A DNA stretch of 20,131 nucleotides, from NCBI GenBank assembly GCA_003446605.1, contig DMDF01000137.1, positions 6,735-26,865 of the forward strand, written 5' to 3'. Both the position numbers and the translations under genes were made by a program. This DNA is from Anaerolineaceae bacterium (GTDB lineage Bacteria > Chloroflexota > Anaerolineae > Anaerolineales > Anaerolineaceae). Shown here piece after piece: positions 7,162 through 16,589 of the stretch (the stretch's first letter is position 1; each line of letters opens with the position of its first letter). Under the pieces are notes generated by a model, which worked only from the letters and a program-made list of their open reading frames with translations, ran no database searches and had not been told where the DNA came from.

Positions 7162-8865
7162 TTAAAATTTAAACCACAGAGTATAGTTTTGCAGTTCCAG
7201 AGTTCCTCTGCGGTATATCATCCATTCTAATATTTCCTTGGGAAGAAATCCAGAATAATCTCCCTTAAAAATCTTAACATTGCTTACCAGAGCCAACGAT
7301 TGTTTATAGAAACCCGTATATTCCTGGATCTTCTCCCCCTGGGTTATGACTATATCAAAATTATCAACATTCTTATTGGAAATCTCACTGAACGGTACCA
7401 CATTGTAATCTCTCAACAGCCATTCCAAGCTTTTCTCACGATCCGAACTGGTTAAACCAATGTCAATATCTTCAGGAAAAGCTCCATGCGTAACACGGTA
7501 TTGTTCTATTTCGTGCTGGAGAATTTCTGCATTGTGTACAAAATATCCCTGTTGGATAAGTTCATATTCTGCTGTGCCAGTCAGATTAGCAGCACGGTTA
7601 GCGTTTCGCCATAAACCAAAGCAACCGCACGCCAAAAATAAGATGGCAAGAACTTGTTTTGCTAGCGTTCCTGACCAACCATAGGCATAGAGCAAAATGA
7701 AAACAAAAATAAGCAATAACGGTACAATCAGTAAATAGATATTTTCCTGAAAGTTCATCCCTACCGATAAAAGGTAACGAATCCGTACAGTCTGAAGACC
7801 AAGGTAAATTAAAATAACAGCTCCCACCAGTGTGGGGATAAGAATGTGTTTTCTTTCAATAAATGCATTTTCTGCCAGGTGAATGATCTCTCCCGCTGCC
7901 AGAAACCATACCGGGATAATGCTCCATACCGATTGCATAAAGGGCATTCCAGGGAGGAGCAAAATAATTACTGCTATTCCGAATCCAACTATATAGAATA
8001 TCTGGTTTACTGATAAATTCGATTTCCTCCGTATCATTGCAGCGATGCTTAAACAGATTCCGAAAGCAGCATAGAGTAACAAACCTATCAGTTTGATTCC
8101 GGAAGGGATTGAATTCCCCGTGGTAGGTTGCCACCTTCCAGTTAATAGGGTAGCAAACGATTGCACAGGGGATAAAAACCCCGCCGGAACGGTAAAGAAA
8201 TGGGTGCTGATTGCCACCCATGTGATCAGAACGATGATCCCCACTGAATGAGCATTCTTCTCTTTTACGAAGGAACATTCTTTTGGCATTATCCATTCGA
8301 AATCTTGATTCTTTTTCTTCGCAAAATGTCGTGTTATCCCATACGAACATATCAGAAGGAAGATTCCTAACCAGAAAGTAGGTCCGCATAGCAATCCGAA
8401 CATAAAAAGGATGACTGTTGTTTTATAGTCTTGCTTTAATGCAAAGGCAACCATAAATAAGATAAGAACAACCGCGATCATGGTCGCATCCGCAGAACGA
8501 GAAACTTGTATCAGGATTGGGTCCAGTGCAAGGCAACCTGCCACAACCATACCTGTCTTTTTATCAAGGTAACTATCCATTATTAATGGAAGCAGCACTA
8601 ACAAACTTCCAGCGATTGCGGGCAAGAGCCGGCTGGCAAAATTGCTTTCTCCAAATAGATGAAACAGCAGATTGGTAAAGAAACCATACAATCCAGATTC
8701 ACCTTCACAACCAGCTCGGTTTGCATCCATGGCACACAGCGCATGATGCGCTTCATTTTCCGAGAGGGGGACATCGTTTAAATTAACCAACCGTAAAAAC
8801 AACGCCAGACATAAAACCACAATGTAGAGGAATTGAATGGTGGTTAGGGTATGTGTTTTTTTCAT
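7162..8865 (-). CDS. GT-C-type membrane glycosyltransferase, PMT_2/Agl23-like
   Basis: This 567-residue polytopic protein has about eleven membrane segments and a soluble C-terminal part of roughly 130 residues. The first segment is followed by LRLVNLNDVPLSENEAHHAL (24-43), which matches the first outer loop of GT-C glycosyltransferases, where acidic residues (here E36/E38) form the catalytic site. The family normally moves sugars from polyprenyl-phosphate donors at the outer face of the membrane. The closest named group I can suggest is PMT_2/GT39 or the Agl23-like proteins; donor and acceptor are unknown. I chose ATG 8865 over the in-frame ATG at 8889: the later one has a GAGGT ribosome-binding site eight bases upstream and starts 10 bases after the stop of the DUF2298 gene, while the earlier one lies inside that gene with no such site. 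Confidence 0.75.
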   Translation of the reverse strand: MKKTHTLTTIQFLYIVVLCLALFLRLVNLNDVPLSENEAHHALCAMDANRAGCEGESGLYGFFTNLLFHLFGESNFASRLLPAIAGSLLVLLPLIMDSYLDKKTGMVVAGCLALDPILIQVSRSADATMIAVVLILFMVAFALKQDYKTTVILFMFGLLCGPTFWLGIFLLICSYGITRHFAKKKNQDFEWIMPKECSFVKEKNAHSVGIIVLITWVAISTHFFTVPAGFLSPVQSFATLLTGRWQPTTGNSIPSGIKLIGLLLYAAFGICLSIAAMIRRKSNLSVNQIFYIVGFGIAVIILLLPGMPFMQSVWSIIPVWFLAAGEIIHLAENAFIERKHILIPTLVGAVILIYLGLQTVRIRYLLSVGMNFQENIYLLIVPLLLIFVFILLYAYGWSGTLAKQVLAILFLACGCFGLWRNANRAANLTGTAEYELIQQGYFVHNAEILQHEIEQYRVTHGAFPEDIDIGLTSSDREKSLEWLLRDYNVVPFSEISNKNVDNFDIVITQGEKIQEYTGFYKQSLALVSNVKIFKGDYSGFLPKEILEWMIYRRGTLELQNYTLWFKF

Positions 8866-8875
8866 TGTTCTACCT

Positions 8876-11386
8876 CTAGGGGTATCCATATAAAGTTGTA
8901 TTGCCCGTTTGCATCAGCACGCTCAAATTTTGCGAGAATTTTTGTTCATCAACGTCATACGTGGTCTGCTCATAATTTCCTACCACCACATACTTGATAT
9001 CATATCGATCCATGATCTCTTTGGCGATGAACCATTCGGAGGTTTCATATAAAGTCTGGATATCGGTCTGTCGCGTACCCATCTCATTCACTCCCCCGCG
9101 CCACTGCATTTCATGTCCCGGCCAGCCTAAAACAGTGGGGTATCCACTGATCGTCGCGATGCGCGCATAGCCGGTATAGCTGCTGCCCACTGCCTCGACG
9201 ATCACTCCATAAGGCAGGGTTTGCAATGTTTCGACCACTTGCACATCGCTGGCGTTCGAGTATTCCAGATAAGCTGTGCCATCCAATGTCCATGCTGTCG
9301 GATCGGTATTCCTGATACGATCCCGGTAAAGGAAGAAGGGATACACACAAGCTATACCCAGTACTAGGATCATACAAACCTTGAATAGGGTTGCTTTCAC
9401 ACCTCGCAGCGCGTCCCACAGCACCACCAATGCAAATGATCCGGCAATGGACCATAAAATCCATGCTTGAAAATAAAACTTAAAAATGGTGTTCATGCGT
9501 GTTTGAAACACATCCCCCAGGAAGAAGAATTCTGGTATCAGGCATAGTCCTGCACCCATCAAAATGAGCAGGTGCACAAACTCATGGATAGGATTTTCCG
9601 TTTCACCTTCTTCTTCAGATACATTTCCTTTCTCTCTGAAAAGATAGCGGATGACCAGACTGATAAAAATAAATAGCAAAATGGTTACACTAGGGTCATG
9701 CAAACGACGTTGTATCGTTTCCCGCATCAGGCTGGAAATATTATCGGTGTTGTAGGTCATCGCGAAGGATTGCGCCTGTTGCATGGCATGCAGCAGCTGA
9801 CTTTCAAACCCTCCGAATAAGTCTTGCATGCGTGCCCAGAATCCCATAGCTATTTGGTGAGATAAGGGAAATAACAATGTGAATAGGGTCAATAAAACAA
9901 ATCCAAGCAGGGTAAATCTCAGTATCTTTTTATCAGGTGCGGTACTGCGCCGGTTGGTCCAAATAAGATAAATTAACAACAACCCCAGGAATGGGAAAAA
10001 CATCACTGTGAATTGTGCGCCTCGTGTGGAATACAACAGGCTAGGTAAAACGCCGCCCGCTTGCGATGCGAATCCCAGAAAAAATGGCAGATAAAGCAGG
10101 ATGCAGCTCAATGCCAACAACATCGCTTTCCAGAGCACTTGCCAGAAAGCTGCCCAACTCCATCTTTTGTGTTTAAAATTAGCCAGTAATAGCACAAAAA
10201 CAAATAATCCAAACCCCGCTGGAAAATCCCAGGTGTTCATAAACAAGAGTGAGCCAAGAATGAAAGAACTGATCCAAAATTGTGGTGTGCGGAGAATATC
10301 CTTCCAATTTTCACCATCAACGATCCATTTCCCTCTGCACAAAAACAACTCCAGACTGAGAGCAATGCTTACTAGGAAAAAGGGGATAGAAAGTACATGC
10401 GGATGAAGATCAGCCAGATAAAAAGTGAATGCTGGGAATTCATCAATAACCTCACGAAAATTACCCCCCCCATCATAATCGCTTACCACGCGTGAAGCAC
10501 GCCACCACCAGGTGCCCCCGACTCGCTGCGGCGCCCATTGTTCACTTTCAGCTGGTGGGGTATTCAATTCTTGAATATCCAACCACTCCCAGAAATCAGA
10601 TTGCTGTACTCCTTCGGCATCAGGTTGCCAAAACGTACCCGTAGCATGCAGCATTTCCAATCCTCCTTCTGCATTGCTTACCACGAGTAAGAAAAAGGGA
10701 GCTAACAGCGCTAACCACACGACCTTCATATTCGCACTACGATTGGTCGGCTTTCTATGCGCAAAATACAAATTTAATAATTCGTATAAAATGCCAAAAG
10801 AAGCTATACAGATCATTCCCACCCAGACAGAAATTGCCAGATTGAATGCAATTCCGCCACTTATCCCACTCAATATCGCCAGCATTGCAACCATCAAATA
10901 GCCAAAGTAGTAATAAGAGATGGCATAGCCAGAAAGCCATGGATCACTGGGTGGGAATTGGGGTGATTGGATGATGGCATTAATGAATGCCAGTTCCATC
11001 GGCTTTTCAGTGCCCGTTAGATTGGGTGTCATGGCGCGTGTCAGGCAGGTGCCCACAAAAGCCACCAGGAACAGCGCTTCTATTACGACATAGGTTTTTC
11101 GATTCTCCGTAACAGCCTGTTTGAGTGTCTCTTTTTGTCTGTGGAAAACAACAGCATTGATTGCTACCACGATCAGTAAGGCACTGACCACTCCCACCAG
11201 TGTATTGGTAAGAAGATTAAAGATATTGGTGATCCAGTAGATATATCCCCACAAGAGTAGCCCGATGATCTTGGAAAAAGCAAAACCCTTATTTTTTTGG
11301 CTTGAAAAAATTAACGAGGTAAGGGGAAAATTAACCCAACCCAATACCAGAAAAATGCTGTACCAAATTACAATTTGCCCGACCAT
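8876..11386 (-). CDS. DUF2298 (YYY) membrane protein, stand-alone
   Basis: This 836-residue polytopic protein carries the family's marks: TEKPMELAFINAI (126-138), DPWLSGYAISYYYFG (148-162), the naming Tyr triplet at 158-160, EFPAFTFYLADLHPH (316-330), MNTWDFP (383-389), a later MNTIFKFYFQAW block, and a C-terminal soluble part with GYPTVLGWPGHEMQWR. The same blocks in the same order occur in the second half of the neighbouring 1727-residue protein, so the two are paralogues. The family has no established function. The early loop, with an acidic residue, a DPW and a Tyr cluster, resembles the outer loop of GT-C glycosyltransferases, so a transferase role at the outer membrane face is my inference. 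The ATG lies one base after the preceding stop, which implies coupling. A run of eight G (coding strand) lies at 10464-10471. Confidence 0.88.
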   Translation of the reverse strand: MVGQIVIWYSIFLVLGWVNFPLTSLIFSSQKNKGFAFSKIIGLLLWGYIYWITNIFNLLTNTLVGVVSALLIVVAINAVVFHRQKETLKQAVTENRKTYVVIEALFLVAFVGTCLTRAMTPNLTGTEKPMELAFINAIIQSPQFPPSDPWLSGYAISYYYFGYLMVAMLAILSGISGGIAFNLAISVWVGMICIASFGILYELLNLYFAHRKPTNRSANMKVVWLALLAPFFLLVVSNAEGGLEMLHATGTFWQPDAEGVQQSDFWEWLDIQELNTPPAESEQWAPQRVGGTWWWRASRVVSDYDGGGNFREVIDEFPAFTFYLADLHPHVLSIPFFLVSIALSLELFLCRGKWIVDGENWKDILRTPQFWISSFILGSLLFMNTWDFPAGFGLFVFVLLLANFKHKRWSWAAFWQVLWKAMLLALSCILLYLPFFLGFASQAGGVLPSLLYSTRGAQFTVMFFPFLGLLLIYLIWTNRRSTAPDKKILRFTLLGFVLLTLFTLLFPLSHQIAMGFWARMQDLFGGFESQLLHAMQQAQSFAMTYNTDNISSLMRETIQRRLHDPSVTILLFIFISLVIRYLFREKGNVSEEEGETENPIHEFVHLLILMGAGLCLIPEFFFLGDVFQTRMNTIFKFYFQAWILWSIAGSFALVVLWDALRGVKATLFKVCMILVLGIACVYPFFLYRDRIRNTDPTAWTLDGTAYLEYSNASDVQVVETLQTLPYGVIVEAVGSSYTGYARIATISGYPTVLGWPGHEMQWRGGVNEMGTRQTDIQTLYETSEWFIAKEIMDRYDIKYVVVGNYEQTTYDVDEQKFSQNLSVLMQTGNTTLYGYP

Positions 11387-11387
11387 A

Positions 11388-14300
11388 TTAGTCCATCACT
11401 TTCAGAATGAAAGTATCCTGATAGGAGAAAACTGTCTGCCAGTAAATTCCTTCATACGTGTTGAATTTTTCCAACCCATCCTGCGCGTAAATAATCTGCT
11501 CCAACTGTCCCAGCACAATATACTGCACATTATATTTTTCCAGAAACGAGCGAGCTGTCTCTACATCGGATGTGTTGTAAAACTGTTCCACCTCTGTGAT
11601 ACGATCTGTGACCCAGTTAGATGGCAGCGTCTGTTTTTGTTGGCGTTGATGCCAGTCCCAGCCAATAACCGCCGGAAGCCCTGTGTAAATAGAATAGCGA
11701 TTTCCCCATTGGTATAGCGAAACGTTCCCTTCCACAATAACGGGAGAACCCTCTACATTGTCCTGCATCCATTTGATAGCCTGGTAATCCTGCTCCAGAT
11801 CCATCGTTATTCCATCCTGCCAATATTCAGAGGTTTGCATGAACTCCATTCCATCCAGGGTTAATGGGACATCATCCGATATTCGATCGGTGACCTTATC
11901 CACGGTCGCAAAGACTGGGAATAGCAATCCACAACCGATCAAAATGGATCCGATCACTCTCCAGGTTGTTTTCCATCCGCTGGGAGTAGATTGGTTAACC
12001 CGCTGTGATAGATCGATAAATCCAAATGCGGCGGAAATGGAGAGAAAGGTCCATGCTTGCAAATAAAACTTGAAGACCGTATTCATACGTCCCACATCAC
12101 CACTCAAGACGATGACCTCAACCATCAGGATCATCGCAAAACCTGCTAGCATGAAAAGAAGAATGACCCGCTCAAGCAAGGGCTGCTTTTTATCGAATAG
12201 TAATAGCAAAGTCCATAACAATAGAGGAATTAAGAATATTGCAATGGAAACACCCCGCATCACCAGCCACACCATGATTGCAAGAATAAGAAAAACACCA
12301 ACTATCAAAAGGCTCCGATAAGGTCTGATCTTATTTACAAAGGATATGGGTGTTGCTGCCAACCAATCTCTGGTCTTGATGATCATCCAGGTGACAATGA
12401 AGAACAGGAAGATACCCCAGTGGACAAAGAACGAGGAAAGCGGCGTATGTGTTCCCTCCCAGACATGCAAACTGGTATAGCCAGCTGCATAAGAGCTGTG
12501 ATAGGGGAGAAAGAGAAGATACGAACATCCTATAAAAATACCAGCCGAAAGGATGAAGGATATTAAAACTCGTGTCTTTGCAGAACTATTGGGTAAAACC
12601 AACTTGTAGCTGCGTTTGTGATGAAAATGTTCGTAGCCTATGGCAAGAACTCCCAACAACACCTGCACGGGGTAATCCCAGGTATTGGTAGCTGCCAATG
12701 CTCCCACCAGCAGACTGCCCCCCAGCAATGTTACGATCCATTGCCAATCCTTGTGAGATTCAGCTCCATCATCCCGCAGAAGAATAGCAAGGAAGAACCC
12801 TATCGCCATCAATGTCATTGGATAGGCAAACAAATGGGCATGGGGATCAGCATATAAAAATGTGAAATAGGGGAACTCCGTGATCGCTTCTCCAGGAATG
12901 GTTCGGCTGGGTATCCAGTACCAATCTCCGGGGTAATAGGTGAAGTTCGCGCCTTTGATGACCTCCCCAAAACCACGCACCCATAATACGATGGTCGATA
13001 TCATTCCATTGCCCGAACCCATGCCCGCATTGATCGCTACCTGCTTGAACCCATCCAGCAGCATATCGATGGTTCCCAGGTTGCCAATGATGAGCACAGC
13101 CACAGCGAAGATTAATCCTGACACCGTAGGAGAAATGGTGCTGGCTGTTCCTTTCTTGCCTGAAATGCGTCTGTTCTGGATATTCCATCCAATCCCAAAA
13201 GCAGCGCTCCCGGCAAAAGCAAAGAAAGTAGCCAGCGTAAAATTATAAGCAATTGAAGGGATGATCCCCAACCACTTGGTGAAAATGCCTGCCATCAAGG
13301 ATCCAAAATAGTAATAATTGATATATCCACCCGCGTACCAGGGATCATACGGTGGGTAGGTAGTGCTCTTGATGATCGCGTTAAAGTACGCGAAGTCCAT
13401 TGGTTTTTCCCCACCCTTATATGCATGCCACAGATCAGGGTTTCCTAAGCGTACCAGGATGAAGAATACAAAGAAAGCCAAGAACACTAATTCTAATTGG
13501 AGAATGTATTTCTGATTCCCTTTAACCTCCGTTTTGATCTGTTCACGGTCTTTCCAGAACAACCAGAAATTCACTGCGCTCAGAGCCAGGAATACAACGG
13601 TGATCAACCAGCGCTCAACCGGAATGGATGCTGAACCTAAGATCCATACACAGAATGCAAGCAGCAGTAGCCCGAACAAGCGAGAAAACGCATATCCTTT
13701 GTCTTTCAATCCTTTGAATATAATTCGGGTCGTGGGATACACAACCACACCCAGGATAAAAAGAACGCCATACCACAGTAGTAAACCGAGACCCTGGTTG
13801 ACATTGAATATGGAATCGCGTGAGAACAGGTCAGCCCAGGTCCCCCCATTTTGTTGGGTTTGCTTACCTGCAAAGGAAAGTGTTAGATCTCCAGGTGTTT
13901 TACTGGCTTGCGCCGGGGTGAGGGTAACAACTTTTTGTAAATCAACCTTCCCCAATACGGACCGTACTGTATCCATGTCGAAGGAATCGGTTTTCTTAAG
14001 AATGAATACTTTTGGATGATCGTAAACGGTGAACGCTTCTTCAGCATATTGTGTATTGATCGTTATTCCTGCGATCTCCGGCTCAGATTGAAAAACCTCT
14101 ATTAATTCAAAACCAAGTTCACCAGAATAGGTCCCCACCTGAGCATCACGATAACAATCCTGTAAATCTTCCTCGCGCGGGCATCCTATTAATGCTCGAT
14201 AATATTCCATGGTGAGTGGATAACTTTCGGGTATCTGGGTTGTACTACCCCATTGCCGGTTGGAAGTGATGTAAATGTAATCCGCTTTTTCGAGTGAGGT

Positions 14301-16571
14301 GTAAAAACGTTCCAGTTTGGCGTCGTTATCATCCCAGTACAATTCAAGATTGAGGTCCGAGTAGTACACACCTGAAGTCGCATCATAGGGATTATAGCCA
14401 TACATATTCAGTGGCAGTCCATCATCCCATGAGCTTTCGCTTAACCGTTTACTGCCATAGATGGCAAGATAACCTGTGCGATCCGTTACTTCCAGTGTCA
14501 AACGGTAGGATTTCCCTCCTGCCAGGAGCTGTGGATTTTCAAAATTCACAGAATAATCCGATCCGCGAAAATCTTTTTTTTGCGTAAAAGTATTGGTTAG
14601 GCTGGTTTGCGCCAGAATCGTGTCAGGATCGTCCATCGCTCTTAACGTAACAACGATTTCGTGATTCTGATCAATACCACTCCAATCCATTACACGAAAG
14701 AAGGATACGCCCTTCAGAACACTGTTCTCAAAAGGCGTGAACTGGATATCATACACACCCATCTGTGAGAGCGAAGGAGCACACTCATAGATTGCTTGAG
14801 AAACAGACTGCCCGGCATTCATGGTTTGAGCAGTGATAAAACCAAAGAATCGCAGGGAAACAGCCTGCCCTGTGGGTATGATACCCAGCGCATATTCTTT
14901 CCCTTCTTGCAGCACCGGCATGGCGTCAAACACAATCGTTTGGGATGCGATTTGACCAAATTCATCCCAAGCATCCAGGGATAGATTAACATCCTGGACA
15001 AATTGATAATTTCCATCCACCACCTCATACAGGGTCACGTTAATCGCCTGTCCGGTAATGTCCGGTTCATAATTCTGTATCTTATCGATGGTGAGAAATT
15101 GGATGGACCCACTTTGGGAGGCAACAAAGCGAAAGACCAACGGGTTTTCTCCGGTCACATCACTATAATGCGGGTAAGCCAGAGGTTGGCTAAAATCTCC
15201 CTCAGTTCCAGTAACCAGCAGATTAATAGGACCTTCTACATTTTTATAGATCCATTCCGTGGCAGCCACGCGCGTTACTGGGTGTGTGTAGATCGCAGAA
15301 AAACTAAAAGCCCATGCAGCGCTGCTTACCAACATCATGGTGACCATAACAATTGCCAGCGCTTTCATGAGTGTTTTCTTCGTCATGAAGATTTTGCCAA
15401 CAACCGTCTCCAATACCCAGGCTGCGCTGATCGCAAGCATGGGATAGATGAACAAAAGATAGCGCATGGTGGGATTCCAAACTGCGCTCTGCCATCCTCC
15501 GTAGAGAATGACCCACCCCAATAGCAACCAGTAGTTTCTTCCTTCTCCCTTGATAATTTTCCATGCCATCCCTACCAAACCAACAATGGCAGGTATCCCA
15601 ATGGGTAATCCAAAACCCCAGGTGACGAGATTCTGCCAGGCGAAACCGGTTGGTCGGCGTGCCCATTGTAAAGAGGGTGGATAGTTGATATCCCCGGAAC
15701 CCAAAACAGATAGTTCGCGTAAATTGGCAATCCATTTAGGATTCGGTAAAACCCCGAAAAAACCAGGCCCTTGAAAGGCATACGGTTGGAAAATACGGAA
15801 TGTGAGCAAGCAAACCACCGCTGCTGCCAACCAGAATTGAAATAAGCATTTACGCTCTGCTGAGGAGGTTTTCCATTTATGAAAATCGCGCAAAATACCA
15901 GCGGTAGGGAGCAGCAACGCGGCTACAATAGCATTCACTTTCGATGCTGCTGCCAGCCCGATCAAAACTCCAAAGAGAATATGGTTCCAGAAATCCCTGC
16001 TACGAAGTAGGTTTTCTGTTTGTTCCTGTTTTGAACTAAAAATGCATACAGCTACATAAAAGGAAGCAGTAATAAAAAAATTAGTAAAAGTATCAACGGT
16101 AAAAAAATGTGCTTGTTGAATGGGTAAGCTTGCCAACCCATAAAACAAAGCGCTCAGCAGCGATACAAACGGTTTGTTGAATAACTTTTGGGCGATAAGA
16201 TATACCAGAAGTACAACGCCAATTTCAAAAAATACTGAAAGATAACGACCAACCAGATACACCTGGGAATATCCGGTTTCCCCAACCAATTCAGCCACAT
16301 AGCGCACCACAAAAAGTGGAAAAGTGCCGTAAACATAGAAGGTCTTCCCAACATTGTGCGGGTTGAGGGTCGAGGTATCCGTGTCAAAATAATCCCGGAT
16401 TGAGTCCACCGGGGTGATGCTAGTTTCTACCAGGGTTAAGAAACGCTCATCAGGATGGAGGTGATAATTCTCGTCCCAGTCGATCCCCCGCAGCCGCAAG
16501 AAACCACTCAGCAGCAGGATGAGCATCAAGATGATTCCTCGTAATGTTTTGGATAGTTCGATTTTTTTCAT
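11388..16571 (-). CDS. GT-C glycosyltransferase fused to DUF2298
   Basis: This 1727-residue protein consists of two full-length units. Residues 1-425 are a GT-C/PMT_2-like membrane domain with HPDERF (39-44) in the first outer loop, D41/E42 being the likely catalytic acids. Residues 430-860 are soluble and beta-rich and end in EEAFTVYDHPKVFILKK, a typical C-terminus of free-standing GT39-like proteins. A linker (861-920) leads to a complete DUF2298 unit (925-1727) with GEKPMDFAYFNAI (1054-1066), DPWYAGGYINYYYFG (1076-1090), EFPYFTFLYADPHAH (1232-1246), NTWDYP (1296-1301) and a soluble tail with GLPAVIGWDWH. It probably transfers sugars at the outer membrane face. There are 18 bases between the preceding stop and the ATG and no clear ribosome-binding site, so translation may depend on coupling. 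Donor and acceptor are unknown. Confidence 0.9.
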   Translation of the reverse strand: MKKIELSKTLRGIILMLILLLSGFLRLRGIDWDENYHLHPDERFLTLVETSITPVDSIRDYFDTDTSTLNPHNVGKTFYVYGTFPLFVVRYVAELVGETGYSQVYLVGRYLSVFFEIGVVLLVYLIAQKLFNKPFVSLLSALFYGLASLPIQQAHFFTVDTFTNFFITASFYVAVCIFSSKQEQTENLLRSRDFWNHILFGVLIGLAAASKVNAIVAALLLPTAGILRDFHKWKTSSAERKCLFQFWLAAAVVCLLTFRIFQPYAFQGPGFFGVLPNPKWIANLRELSVLGSGDINYPPSLQWARRPTGFAWQNLVTWGFGLPIGIPAIVGLVGMAWKIIKGEGRNYWLLLGWVILYGGWQSAVWNPTMRYLLFIYPMLAISAAWVLETVVGKIFMTKKTLMKALAIVMVTMMLVSSAAWAFSFSAIYTHPVTRVAATEWIYKNVEGPINLLVTGTEGDFSQPLAYPHYSDVTGENPLVFRFVASQSGSIQFLTIDKIQNYEPDITGQAINVTLYEVVDGNYQFVQDVNLSLDAWDEFGQIASQTIVFDAMPVLQEGKEYALGIIPTGQAVSLRFFGFITAQTMNAGQSVSQAIYECAPSLSQMGVYDIQFTPFENSVLKGVSFFRVMDWSGIDQNHEIVVTLRAMDDPDTILAQTSLTNTFTQKKDFRGSDYSVNFENPQLLAGGKSYRLTLEVTDRTGYLAIYGSKRLSESSWDDGLPLNMYGYNPYDATSGVYYSDLNLELYWDDNDAKLERFYTSLEKADYIYITSNRQWGSTTQIPESYPLTMEYYRALIGCPREEDLQDCYRDAQVGTYSGELGFELIEVFQSEPEIAGITINTQYAEEAFTVYDHPKVFILKKTDSFDMDTVRSVLGKVDLQKVVTLTPAQASKTPGDLTLSFAGKQTQQNGGTWADLFSRDSIFNVNQGLGLLLWYGVLFILGVVVYPTTRIIFKGLKDKGYAFSRLFGLLLLAFCVWILGSASIPVERWLITVVFLALSAVNFWLFWKDREQIKTEVKGNQKYILQLELVFLAFFVFFILVRLGNPDLWHAYKGGEKPMDFAYFNAIIKSTTYPPYDPWYAGGYINYYYFGSLMAGIFTKWLGIIPSIAYNFTLATFFAFAGSAAFGIGWNIQNRRISGKKGTASTISPTVSGLIFAVAVLIIGNLGTIDMLLDGFKQVAINAGMGSGNGMISTIVLWVRGFGEVIKGANFTYYPGDWYWIPSRTIPGEAITEFPYFTFLYADPHAHLFAYPMTLMAIGFFLAILLRDDGAESHKDWQWIVTLLGGSLLVGALAATNTWDYPVQVLLGVLAIGYEHFHHKRSYKLVLPNSSAKTRVLISFILSAGIFIGCSYLLFLPYHSSYAAGYTSLHVWEGTHTPLSSFFVHWGIFLFFIVTWMIIKTRDWLAATPISFVNKIRPYRSLLIVGVFLILAIMVWLVMRGVSIAIFLIPLLLWTLLLLFDKKQPLLERVILLFMLAGFAMILMVEVIVLSGDVGRMNTVFKFYLQAWTFLSISAAFGFIDLSQRVNQSTPSGWKTTWRVIGSILIGCGLLFPVFATVDKVTDRISDDVPLTLDGMEFMQTSEYWQDGITMDLEQDYQAIKWMQDNVEGSPVIVEGNVSLYQWGNRYSIYTGLPAVIGWDWHQRQQKQTLPSNWVTDRITEVEQFYNTSDVETARSFLEKYNVQYIVLGQLEQIIYAQDGLEKFNTYEGIYWQTVFSYQDTFILKVMD

Positions 16572-16589
16572 GGTCTAGTTTGCCATTCT

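Noticed and set aside
7856..8389. Minus-strand 177-codon frame
   Set aside because: It is out of frame inside the third GT-C gene, whose hydrophobic membrane pattern in the main frame is unmistakable.
8866..8889. Upstream ATG at 8889 as start of the third GT-C gene
   Set aside because: It lies inside the DUF2298 gene without a ribosome-binding site, while ATG 8865 has GAGGT at good spacing.
11265..11717. Plus-strand 150-codon frame
   Set aside because: It is antisense across the junction of the two DUF2298 genes, where both real frames are well supported.
13534..14019. Plus-strand 161-codon frame
   Set aside because: It is antisense to the linker and start of the DUF2298 unit of the fused gene and shows no domain.
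15003..15524. Plus-strand 173-codon frame
   Set aside because: It lies wholly inside the fused GT-C/DUF2298 gene on the other strand, whose motifs are clear; its His/Arg/Ser-rich product looks like an antisense shadow.
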